A stretch of DNA of 64,000 nt from Lasiosphaeria ovina (Eukaryota > Ascomycota > Sordariomycetes > Sordariales > Lasiosphaeriaceae). Where the stretch lies: NCBI GenBank assembly GCA_033439765.1, contig JAULSN010000003.1, forward strand, positions 5,022,001 to 5,086,000, written 5' to 3'. The notes under the pieces are model-generated. The model did no database searches. It was not told where the DNA came from and saw nothing but the letters and a program-made list of their open reading frames with translations. Below are positions 23,957 to 33,546 of this stretch, piece by piece; position 1 is the stretch's first letter; each line of letters opens with the position of its first letter. The translations under genes were made by a program, and so were the position numbers.

Positions 23957-25158
23957 CCTCGGTAGGCGTTGAGGACTTATATACGGAGCAGTTCTTCTAA
24001 CTAGCTGATAGTCGGGAGGGTGCGTTGGATCTTAGTAAGCTTGTTAAGTAAGAGCTCGAGGTATTCGATCCTTAGTTTCCCTAGGTTCTCGTCGATAACC
24101 TTACGTAGGGTAGTATTATTCTACTCTAGTAGGCGTAACTAGTTGTTTTCTTCGCTTTCGAATTGGGCCTTAATCCGGGCGATTACCGTAGCGAAGTCGT
24201 AGTTATACCCGTAGAGCCAGTCGTAATAGTAGGTTAGGGCGCGGCCCTTTAGTATACTCGGGAAGGTCGCGGTATACTGGCCCTGAGAAATACTAAGACG
24301 GCGGTAGTAGTCTTAGAAGATCACTAGCTTAGAAGCGAGTATATCGTATACCTCGCCGCCGTACTTTATCTCGTCGTTATATATCTTGGCTAGGTCTATG
24401 AGTTACTTCGCGATAGGGGCGTCTTATAGTATTGATACGGGCGGGTAGTAAGGGCGGCCGTACCGGAAGTCCTGCCCTTAGAGACTACGTTAAGGTCTCT
24501 CGGTAAGGGGCTCCCGAAGCGGTAGTGCTATAGCGGGGAGGGGCTCCTACTCCCGAAGCGGCCGTATAGGTAGCTTCTCGGGTTCCGGTAGGTCGTCGTC
24601 AGGTTCTTGGATCTCCTTAAGGAAGGTAGGGTCAAGGATGTTCATCTTGAAGGCCTTACTCCGTCCTTTCTCGTATTTGACCTCTACGTTAGACTAGAGG
24701 TGGAAGTCCTTAGCCGTAGCTGCCCGGTATAGGTTGTTATAGACCCTATTACCGTCTACGGCCACGAAGACTCCGTTGCCTCGGAGCCAGTTACGGAGGG
24801 TGGTCTACGCTCGGCCCGGGACCTTCGCCTAGGCGGCGCTATCCTAGTACCCGAATTCTTTAGTGAACTATACCTACGCGTATCTTCCTATTAGGGCCTT
24901 ATTCTGCTAGTATTATAGTAGAAAGTGAACGTAGCTACTGATCTACTTAGTCGTTAGTGAGGTGAGTTGATCGAACTTGGTTAGTTCGCCCTAGGTTGTA
25001 GGGTCCACTTCGCCCTAAAGGTCGGGTGGGATCGCGGGTCCCGGGCTACGGGGGGGTTCTTTATAGGCCAGTCGGCTAGGCGAGGGTTCCGGGGACCCGG
25101 TACTCTTGTCTTCAGGCATCGTGGCTATCGTGGAGGTAAAGGGGTCTGGGGAGGGGCT

Positions 25159-25281
25159 GTAGGCTCGGAAACGAAGGACTTGGAGGAGCCGTCGGTAGGC
25201 TCGGAAACGAAGGACTTGGAAGAGCCGTCGGTAGGCTCGGAAACGAAGGACTTGGAAGAGCCGTCGGTAGGCTCGGAAAGT
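25159..25281 (-). repeat. 36-bp tandem repeat in the Copia-2 leader
   Basis: Three full copies and one partial copy of a 36-bp unit start at 25159, 25195, 25231 and 25267 (GTAGGCTCGGAAACGAAGGA...). The array lies between the 5' LTR and the Gag start codon. In the plus-strand frame it would encode VGSETKDLEEPS repeats, but that strand is antisense to the element, so it is probably an untranslated leader minisatellite. Confidence 0.85.
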
Positions 25282-25709
25282 AGGAAAATGGTACCGAAGG
25301 AAGGTCGAAAAGAAATAGAGGGTAAAGTAAGGGAATACGAAGAAGTGAAGCGCGTAATGAAGGAATGAAGGGTGTACGCGTTAAACGCGTACGTTGTTGC
25401 TCGGTCGGTCGATTAATTGATCGCGTGAGCTATGCGTGGTAGACGCTCTACGGCTAGGTGACGCCAGGGAGTCGGTCACGGCCACTTCTTCCGTAGATTT
25501 GAAGGTCCTCGGGCTGCGCTTGAGATTCGAGGCACGAATGCTCCGTTATACCGTCTCTTACGTAGGCGGGGATACCTTCCTTAGCACAGGTTCGTAGGAG
25601 GGGCCGGCTTCCGGGCCGACCGGTCTCCACGGCGCTGTCTCTTCTAGTTGAACCTTGCTAATCTGTGGCGCTAGACTGCTCCAACAGTGGTGAATTAACC
25701 ACTGATCAG

Positions 25710-25955
25710 TGTTGGAATCACCAGGGTACCGGTACTGGAATTAACAGGTGCGCTGCGCGCCGTAAGCTGGTGGTTCAAGTGATGGATTCGTTGTGTGTGT
25801 TCTATCTATCTGTTCCCCTGAGCGGGCCGCTCCAGATATCTGGGCCTGCGCCACCATAGCCACGGTGTGGCTAAGTCGCAGAGCCGTGGCGCCACCACAG
25901 CCACAGTGCGGCTGAGCCGCAGAGCCCCTTGACTGATATGCGCGTTATTCCAACA
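25710..25955 (-). repeat. 5' LTR of Copia-2
   Basis: Direct-orientation partner of 13723-13968, bounded by TTTGG on its outer side. The low divergence between the two suggests a fairly recent insertion or homogenised LTRs. Confidence 0.92.
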
Positions 25956-26207
25956 TTTGGAAAAGAGATAGGCCTCAAGGATTCTAGAATAGGCGTTCTA
26001 ATAGTTTTTACATCCCTCAGTGAAAAACATCAAGGTCGAGCCGAAAAGTGCTGGGTCCTTCAGATCCTCGAAAGTCACCTACTAACAAACATTCAGCGAT
26101 TGGATTATACTATACACAGCACTTGGTTGGTCTTTGTCATTTACGTTCCGGTACTACTCAGGTGAACTAAAACAAAGACAAAAGCACAACGCCGCCCACG
26201 CACAAAC
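25956..26207. other. short spacer, far half of the Copia-2 target sequence
   Basis: This begins with the second TTTGG duplication. The minus-strand frame from 13722 resumes here and stays open for about 24 codons before a TGA near 26027-26029. The rest separates the element from the 3' end of the BTB-like gene. Confidence 0.5.
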
Positions 26208-27504
26208 TTAAAGCGCAAGCGGGCGATACTTCAGGGTCTGGATCTGCGTGGCGACATTGCGGACGCGCGTGGCAACTGCGTTGGGGTAGACGTCGGACGA
26301 CCACGTGCAGTCGCAGAGCGTGTTGTAGTTGTAGTCGTTCTCCGCAACATACAGACCGGCGCACACAGCGCCGACCCAGCGATCCATGGCGGCCTCGTAC
26401 GCGGCGACGGTCAGGGCGGGGCGCTGGTGCGGCGGCGGCGCCGGGGAGAGGGCGGTGCCGTCGCGCGGGTACACGCCGTGGGAGCGCGCCTGCCCCAGGA
26501 CGAACCGCATCAGCCGCTTCGAGCACCGCGTCGGCTGCATGTAGCTGCCGTACCAGCACGCCGGCTGCAGCTCGTGCGGCCGGTAGCGCGTCGCCTCCAT
26601 CTTGGCAAACACGTGCCGGTAGTACGCGGCGAACATGCGCTGGCGGAGGGACTGGATTCGTGCTGTTGTTGATGTTGGGGTTAGCTTGTTGGTTGTCATG
26701 GAGGGAGGGTTTGGTTGAGGCTTGTTTGGAAAGATGAAAAGAAAAAGGAAGAGGGGTAAACATACCGACGGTGCCAGTGAGCATATTGAAGCGCGGGTAA
26801 AAGTACTCCGAGTCTAGCGGCTTGTCGGTGGTCGGGCTGATGGGGACGCCGCGCTCGTCGATCTTGCACGTGTGGGCGATGGTCCACTCGGCTTGGTGGC
26901 GCAACTTTTCCCAGCCGAAGACCCAGGCGGCGAGAATCTGCTGCTCGATGGCAAGGCCGTTCCAGCCCGCGGGGGGGAAGGAGCCGAAGGACTTCTTCTT
27001 CGGCTGCTTGGCGAGCCAGGTGCGCACGGCCTCAGCCTCCTGGAGCTTGTAACGGTTGACAGCGTAGCAGAGGTGGAGGAGCGTGGCGGCCGAGAACTCG
27101 TGGTTGATGGTCATTGTGAGCTTGTCGTCGTGCATGAGCGGAGCGAGAAACTCCCAGACGGCAGGGACATCGTCGGGCAGAGACACTTCCTGGTTGAGCT
27201 GGTCAGTATTGGTTGGTAGATCCAGATATTGAGCCAGACTCTACTGAATCGATGATCGTGATTTGGTTGTATTCGTGATTCTTACCCATAGCTCCTCTTC
27301 ATTCTTGTTGCAGTTTCTAGCCCAGTGGTTGTAAATCTTGTACTTCAAGAATTTCGAGTCCGAGGCCATGACCCGCGTATTTACAAGGAATGGTTTCTCT
27401 TGCTCTCCGATATTGAGTCGTAGATCGCCGCCTTCCGCGGCCCACACAAATTTGGTCCCCATGGCCTTGGGGGCCACCATTTGTCGTGTCTGTCTACGTA
27501 TCAT
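26208..27504 (-). CDS. BTB/POZ-like domain protein
   Basis: Three exons are inferred: 27504-27286, 27189-26766 and 26662-26208 (365 aa). Intron 1 starts GTAAGA and ends CAACCAG. Intron 2 starts GTATGT, contains GCTAAC and ends CAACAG, and its phase rejoins VARIQSLRQRMF. The N-terminal part has the fungal BTB pattern: GGDLRLNIGEQEKPFLVN, then SKFLKYKIYNHW, then LPDDVPAVWEFLAPLMH and TLLHLCYAVNRYKL. The C-terminal half is a conserved-looking region with WYGSYMQPTRC that I cannot name. BTB proteins usually dimerise or serve as Cullin-3 adaptors, but here the function is only inferred. ATG 27504 was chosen as the first in-frame ATG; M at 27480 is an alternative. Confidence 0.75.
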
Positions 27505-28880
27505 GTTAGCTTGGAGGCTCCAAAATTCAATGTTAAAGTGCGAAGAGAGGGCGAGCACGAGGCAGAGGACATAGACTTGGGCAAATGTGAATCAAGTGCA
27601 GGGCACATACAACATAATAAAGCGCGAAGAAGAGCGTGAGGATCTGCGGGATGGAAGGACACCTGCAATGAGAGTGAGAGGATGCGGTTGAAGAAAGAAG
27701 GTGAGTGATGAACATGGAATCGTGGGGAAGGATAAGTAGCGGGAAAAGTGGGGAAGGGAGAGGGCACCTACAGCAAAACCGAGAGGATAACGCCGATAAG
27801 TCCTAGGTAGGGGTACGATAAGACAGAGGGCGATCCTGTGGCAGACGGATAGGCACGTATATCAAAATCGGAGTGGAAGGCGGCAAAGGGCAGGAAAATT
27901 ACAAGCTATATGTGAGATAACGAATGTTGGGTTTGGACCACGACCTGTCTTGAATAAGGTAGTTCAGACGACGCTCACTTTAACTTCACGCGATCAAGCT
28001 CGGCTCAGCTCACCGTCTTCATACTTGGGTGACTATCGACTGTGCCCTTGTCTAGATAACCGTGTATGGCAACCATGATTCCTGGGAGTCTGAAAGCTGG
28101 CTTCGTAGGAGTTCATCGGTAAACCCAATTCCCCTACTAATTTTGTGTAATACTGTGCTAAGGATACTCGGATTCTAGACTGCCTGTTTTGTAATAATCT
28201 TCAATCCAGCCCCACGACCGCTGGGAGTTATTTATATTTTTAGTTCTGCCTGGACGTTGGGTAATGGCATTCAAAAGGAAGGGGATATCCCTGAAGTTCT
28301 GAACCCTGCTGCAGTGTTCTAGCCGTTCTAGCCCATAGCAAAAGTGACGTAGGTACGTCTAGGTAAGGTAAGCAAGTGCCCTTTGCGGCAGGGGGTTTGT
28401 ACCCTGCCTCACGCCTTCCTGAAAAATACTCCACCTTCCTACAGTTGCTGGCCCACACTTCAAATGTCACACTTATTCTTTACCTCGGCATATTTTTCTC
28501 CCGCTCGACTCTTTCCGCCTACCAACCCCGGCCACTTCGTCGTTCAAAAGAAAACCTCACTTCAAGAGTCCAGACCATGCTCAACAGCATGCCTCCATTC
28601 GCAACAATGAAGCATCGATAGCCATTTCCGCCGCTTTTCATGGCCATTCATCATGTCGATTCTGCAAGCCTCTCCGCCAGCGATGATTTTAGTCGAACCC
28701 CCACGCCACTGAAGGGCATGGCACAAAGGTATGATTTGACTTCGTCAACCACGCAATGAGGATACACTATGGTGAGCAAAGCGAACTTATCTAATCACTT
28801 CGCAAGGGGAGCAACACGGCGCTCGACACCTTGCACTGCGTGTTTCCAGCATGTAAACGAATGAAGAGGTCGATCAAACA
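27505..28880. other. no supported gene
   Basis: This holds the upstream region of the BTB-like gene and AT/GA-rich non-coding sequence. Short overlapping frames have no motifs. I see no repeat of note. Confidence 0.4.
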
Positions 28881-28899
28881 GCCAGCCAACAAGCGCGAT

Positions 28900-29165
28900 C
28901 TTGTCTTGCCCTGTGAACCCTCAAGAAGAAGAAGAAGCAGTCCCTGCCTCCGACAGCCACAGCACAATCACCTCCGACGCCGCCTCGACCCAAGATACAA
29001 AGCGTCAGCCAGCCAAGGCCCTTCACCAAAGTCAGAATCCACTGGGTAAACAACCACCTGACGGCGGTAATGAGCCTCTTTTCAGCGGAGACGAGCGGAG
29101 AACGACGACTGGGGCGGCCAGGTTAAAAAAAAAAGAAAAAAAAGAAGAATACAAAATTGTGTTTC
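28900..29165 (+). pseudogene. decayed copy of the coiled-coil gene family (sense fragment)
   Basis: The stretch about 29045-29130 (CTTTTCAGCGGAGACGAGC, then CGGAGAACGACGACTGG and GCGGCCAGG) matches the minus-strand gene at 59605-60468 around its MAVLSRFSAETSRLRAEND segment, with small deletions and frame changes. It ends in an A-rich run at 29127-29155. An opposite-orientation match, TTGTGTTTCTTACCGCAGACC at 29157-29177, corresponds to that gene's first exon/intron junction (60123-60143). The fragment is rearranged and non-functional. Confidence 0.65.
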
Positions 29166-29178
29166 TTACCGCAGACCT

Positions 29179-29330
29179 CGGCTCGCACGACTGGCATAGG
29201 CCTGGTAAAGTTCAGCTTTGCTGGCGGTTCTTCCTGCGGCAACCTCAAGGCGACCGTTCACGGCCGGGGAGCGTAGGAAGATCCATCAGCTAGCTGAACT
29301 TTACTTGGTCTGAGCCAGTCGTGCGAGCCG
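29179..29330. repeat. 152-bp MITE-like inverted-repeat unit
   Basis: The arms 29179-29217 and 29292-29330 are inverted copies about 39 bp long. The outer 17 bases are perfect (CGGCTCGCACGACTGGC), then a few mismatches, then TAAAGTTCAGCT again perfect. The centre is about 74 bp. No clear target duplication is seen. It could be a small non-autonomous DNA transposon or a structured RNA. Confidence 0.7.
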
Positions 29331-29437
29331 GAAAAAGGAGGGCATCTGGCGCCTCCTCTTAGGCACCCGTGACTAGCTATCCGGGGGCGTCGCAAAGACC
29401 TTGCGCAACGACGAAGCACGGGCAATTATTAGCAAGG

Positions 29438-29870
29438 TCAAGAGAGCCTTCGACATTCGGCCTGAAGGCCAGCCGGGAGAAGTCTGGGAAACCCGCCACT
29501 GGCATTAGGGGACCATCTGGTCCGCCCGAATAACAACAACGGCGATGACGACAATGAAGACGATGGTGGTGACGGCGACAACTCTACTAACGATGCCGCA
29601 GGAAAGAAAGGCAAGGGCAAAGCCAAGGCTACGCCAAAGAAGGCATTCTTCAAGCACACGGCCGCGCACGAAGGGCAAGGGAAAGGCCAAGGCCGTCGCA
29701 AAAAAACACGTACCCCTATCACGGCCAGCCAGACCCATGCGGCTTTCTCGGCCCACTGGCTGCGACCAGGACCGGCGACAGGAGCACGACCGCCCGTCCG
29801 GGGCAAGACACTGGCCCGTGCAAGCACCACAAGCTCATAAGGGGCTATGAAGGTATACGCAGCGGTGACG
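29438..29870. pseudogene. relic sequence related to the coiled-coil family
   Basis: GACCAGGACCGGCGACAGGAG near 29768 matches 60176-60193 of the coiled-coil gene (antisense here; the gene reads PVAGPGRGQ). A plus-strand frame over 29530-29720 is rich in Asp/Asn and then Lys/Gly/Ala, and runs into stops. I interpret this as fused fragments of old gene copies. Confidence 0.4.
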
Positions 29871-29989
29871 ACGGTGCGCAATACCAGAACATGAACCGAT
29901 ACGTCAATAGACAAACGACAACCCGTCATCCGAGCGCCCGCCGCATGTTTCCTGCCTGGATACAGGTTGAGTTTGGCCGCCTGACCCCT

Positions 29990-30535
29990 CAATCTCACGA
30001 TGGCCAAGTGGGAGGAGATCCGAGAGGATCGGATCTCCTCCCGCCGCAGTACAAGTCCAAGGTCCTCTCACCAAGGAACAGCATCAACAAATCGTAGAGA
30101 TCATGCAATGTTCTCTGCCTGCCTGCGGGGAGAGGTCAACCGCCTGAGCCGTCTCTGGCATATTGCCAGCTCTTGGCATCTCAATCTCACAATGGCCATA
30201 TACCCAAAGAAGGCTCAGGTGGTAGATCCGATCCATGAGGATCTTTTCGAACCTGTAATGCAAGTCCAAGGTCCCATGACCAAAGAACAGCATCAACAAA
30301 TCGTCGGTTCTCTGCCTGCGTGCAGGGGGAGGTCAACCGCCTGAGCCAGCTCTCTTTGGGGCATATCGCCACCCCAAATGTACGAGTTCGCCGCTTCAAT
30401 ACTTACACCAACCCTCGATCTCGCGATGGCCAAGCGGGAGGAGATCCGCGAGGATCTGTTTGAGGCGGTGATGCAGGTCCAAGGTCCTCTGACCAAGGAA
30501 TAGCATCAGCAAATCGTCGAGATCATGCAAGCAGG
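29990..30535 (+). repeat. three diverged copies of a ~120-bp segment
   Basis: Copies lie at about 29990-30110, 30180-30305 and 30418-30530. Each has CTCAATCTC(A)C(G/A)ATGGCCA at its start, GTCCAAGGTCC in the middle and CAGCATCA(A/G)CAAATCGT at the end. The third copy reads MAKREEIREDLFEAVMQV, then QGPLTKE before a TAG. Between copies lies GGAGAGGTCAACCGCCTGA, which matches the coiled-coil gene near 60340. These look like broken paralogous exons. Confidence 0.7.
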
Positions 30536-30540
30536 CCCGT

Positions 30541-31685
30541 GTCCGTGGCCAACATCAGCAAGCGCAGAACATGACTGATACGTCAACAGGCAGACGGGGC
30601 AACGGCGTTGAGTGGTCCGGGGTTCCCTCCCGTCGTCAGGCGGTTGAACTCAAACCTGCACCCCTTCCTGCCCATGGGCGGCGCCCATGGGCAAGCGGTA
30701 TTTGGACAAATGGGTTTCGTCGAAGAGCAAGTTTGGTTTAGAGGGGCTATAATTGTTGGATTTATTGTGGTTGTATTTGTATTTGTGTTATTAGATGATT
30801 TTGTACAATTCTGTATAATTCATTTTGATCGAGTTCTTTAATGTTGACTCTTGGCTTTTCTGATCACCAGTGACGGGCGTACAACTCATCACGCAGTGCT
30901 TGGAACATGAGGAAATATTTGGCTGAGCAATGGATGATTTTTCGTTAGGTGTTCCTAGGTGCCCAGCAGCTTAGGGAGTGCTGGGGCCTTTGCGTTTCTG
31001 CCCGCCATCAGTGGAAGCTGGAAATTGGACTGGAGTATGTCCCTCTGTACACTTTACGACCTAACTGATCTCTACTGATGAAGCTGGACTACCCAAACAT
31101 AGATACCGTCTCACCTATCGGCATGGCGGCTGGGATAATTGCTTTTGTTGACTTTTCGTGGAATCTGCTGACTGGGACCCTGGGTTCTCTCCTCCCCGAG
31201 TCAAACAGCTCCGAACCGAGTCCACAGCCAATAGGACGAAGACTTCCGGCCGGTCCTACAACTGGTGTGAGACTGTGCGGTATTGTTCAAAAGGTAGGCG
31301 GGTAGCTACAAAGACCGCTGCCGTGGGACAATTCCTCTAGACAGAACAGGCTCGCTCTGGCGCGCGACAGAGACAAGGGCCGCTCGAGGGTTTGACTACC
31401 TGCAATCCGGTATTGACGATCAAGAATTACAGCTCAAAAATGGTTAACACAAGAGAAGAGATTTATTTGCCGACAGTCCTGTCTAATTAGGTATGTATGT
31501 ACATATCCAAGTCCCAGACCGAGTGTACACCGGCCGAGCAAGCCCTCTAAGCCGCCCCCCAACCTCTCACGTATTAATATTGTATAGTATAGTATCCTGT
31601 TTATTCTCTTTCAAAGGTATATCCCAAAAAAAAAACACAACCCACGGGGGATTCCGCTATGCATAAACACACACACAAGACAAAA
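30541..31685. other. no supported gene; 3' flank of the MFS gene
   Basis: Frames are short and unassigned. A T-rich, A-rich segment lies at 30740-30845. The last 200 bases, with TATTAATATTGTATAGTATAG near 31570, are a plausible transcription end region for the convergently read MFS gene. Confidence 0.4.
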
Positions 31686-33546
31686 TCATGCCATCATGAC
31701 GGCGTCGCCGGGGCTGCCCTTGGGCAGGCGCTTGAAGGGCAGGAGGAAGGCGAGGAGAAACGCGACGCCGGCCATGCCGATGGCGACGGCGAAGGCGGCG
31801 CGGATGCCGCTCATGTAGGCGAGCACGACGCCCGTGAGGTCGTCGCCCGTAAACACGCCGCGCAGCTGCGACGCGCCCGTCGCCACGACCAGCAGCGGGG
31901 GCACGTTGGGCGCCGTCTCGGCGAGTGTCGCGATCAGCCGGTTCACGAACGCCGACTGCGCCGCCGACACGCTGAAGGCGCCGCCGAGGATTTGGAAGAC
32001 TAGAGTCAAAGAGTTAGTCGGGGTCATAAATGAGAAGTAAGAAGAAGGGAGAGGGGGATACGTACAGTACAGGATGGAGGTGGCGACGGACATGTCGTCG
32101 GGGTCGGTGTGGGCCTGCATGATGTTGAGGGCGTTCTGGAAGGGGAACGCCACCGAGACACCCAGCAGGATCTGGAAGCCGATCCACTTGCCGGCGCCCG
32201 TGTCGACGTCGAGCGTGTACAGTAGGCCGCAGCCGACGGCCGTGACGGCCGCGCCGATGATCATGAACGGCGTGGCGTGGCGGCTGGTGGTGACAGCAAT
32301 GCCGCCGCCGACAATGGCCAGACACCCCGCGATGACGAGCGCTAGGTTGTCGACGCCCGACTGCACGGCGTCGACGCCCTTGATGCTCTGGAAGTAGATG
32401 GGCAGGTAGTACAGCAGCAAGAAGTAGCAGCCGGCGAAGAAGGCCTGGAAGATGGACGGGGCCAAGATGGCGCGCCGCCCCAGGACCTGCCACGGCAGCA
32501 TGGCGTAGTCGCCAGCCAGGGTCAGCTCCCAGGCGAACAGGACCGCCAGGATGACGATGGACCCGACGAGCAGGCCGACGACGATGCTGCTGCCCCACGC
32601 GTGCTCGACGCCGCCGTACTGCAGCGCGAGGATGAAGCTGATGATGCCGCCCATGGCCAGCGCGATGCCGAGCGGGTCCATGTGCAGGAACTTCTGCTTC
32701 CAGCCGTGGATGCCGTGGTCGACCTTTGCGATCTCGGGCGTCTGGAAGAAGACGATGATGAGGGCCAGCGCGACGCCGCCAATGGGCAGGTTGATGTAGA
32801 AGCACCAGCGCCAGGTGACGCGGTCGGCGAAGGCGCCGCCGAGCAGCGGCCCGAAGATGGCCGCGATGGTGTAGGCGAAGCCGATGAAGCCCATCAGGGT
32901 GGGGCGCTTTTCCGGAGGCGCGCAGAAGGCCGAGATGACGGTGCCGCCGATGGCGGTGCCGGCGCCGCCGACGCCGGCGATGGCGCGCCCGACGATGAAG
33001 GCCTCGGACGTCGGGGCCACGCCGCAGATCAGGCTGCCCAGCTCGAAGATGCAGATAGATACGATGAAGGTGGTCTTGAGCGGGAACATCTTGAAGGCCT
33101 TGCCCCAGGCGGGCTGGAAGCCGCCCAGGCACATGAAGTAGGCCGAGCCGTACCACGACACCTGGCTGAGGCCGTGGAACTCGTCCGTGATCTTGGGGAT
33201 GGCGGTGCCGACGATGGTCTAGGGGTGTCAGTGTTTACCTCGTCTCCCACCTCACCGGTGAACGTGAGTCAGTGCTTACCTGGTCAAGAGAGGTCAAAAA
33301 GACGGTGATCATGACGGCGGCAACGAGTACCACCAGCCTGAAGCCGTGGGGGTATTCGTCCGAGGCTGCTGCATCGGCGGTGGCGGCGGCCTTCTCGTCG
33401 GCGACGGGGTCGGTCTCTGTGCCGGCTGCTCCCGTGAGCTTCTCATCTCGGATGGGCTTGGAGTCTCCGGTTTCGAAATCCGAGTTGTTGGCCGTGGTTT
33501 CGGCGCCCAAGTCCTTCTTGCTTGCGGTCTCGCTGTCGGCCGCCAT
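31686..33546 (-). CDS. MFS drug/metabolite exporter, DHA2-type (14 TM)
   Basis: Exons 33546-33280, 33218-32066 and 31999-31686 give 577 aa. Intron 1 (61 nt, GTAAGC...CCTAG) and intron 2 (66 nt, GTACGT...TCTAG) are phase-consistent. The soluble N-terminus is rich in Ala, Asp, Glu and Lys, followed by the first helix VVLVAAVMITVFLTSLDQ and TIVGTAIPKI. Family motifs include a conserved loop GKAFKMFPLK, VGRAIAGVGGAG and the antiporter motif GPLLGGAFAD, with about 14 hydrophobic segments. The product would be a plasma- or vacuolar-membrane proton antiporter that exports toxic or self-made small molecules. Fungal relatives include cluster-associated toxin pumps, but no biosynthetic cluster is visible here, so the substrate is unknown. 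The start ATG lies in CACAATGG context. Confidence 0.93.

Larger units (their letters stand above)
14069..25119 (-). pseudogene. Copia-2 gag-pol polyprotein, dead and split
   Basis: Gag starts at ATG 25119 (MPEDKSTGSPEP) and is cut by the gypsy element between 23957 and 17887. Downstream come a degraded zinc-knuckle region, a protease with an intact MPDTGAAG active-site motif (about 17190-17215), and integrase with VIDILYLDGR. The second integrase Asp has become Asn in VTNAGTSF (codon at 16454-16456), while NSIGKVERYH is kept. A basic segment RLRRRGRPRKNP lies near 15720, followed by reverse transcriptase remnants and RNase H with VIYIDSYSLYEYLV. The frame ends at the TAA just below 14072. 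Stops replace Trp and Gln codons throughout. Confidence 0.9.
13723..25955 (-). mobile_element. Ty1/copia LTR retrotransposon (Copia-2), split by a gypsy element
   Basis: LTRs of 246 bp at 13723-13968 and 25710-25955 are in the same orientation. The target duplication TTTGG is at 13718-13722 and 25956-25960. Coding sequence reads on the minus strand, so the 5' LTR is the one at 25710. A 6,069-bp gypsy element plus its 5-bp TSD lies inside; without it the element is about 6.2 kb, normal for copia. The two LTRs differ at only two places noticed (C/T in GGAAT(C/T)AACAG and T/G in GGCCT(T/G)CGCC). The sequence internal to the 5' LTR is CTGATCAGTGGTTAATTC, the presumed primer-binding region, followed by an inverted repeat CAGTGGT/ACCACTG. 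Confidence 0.93.

Noticed and set aside
31659..33308. Long plus-strand frames over the MFS gene (for example 32601-33308)
   Set aside because: They are antisense shadows of a GC-rich membrane-protein gene; the minus strand has transporter motifs and matching introns.
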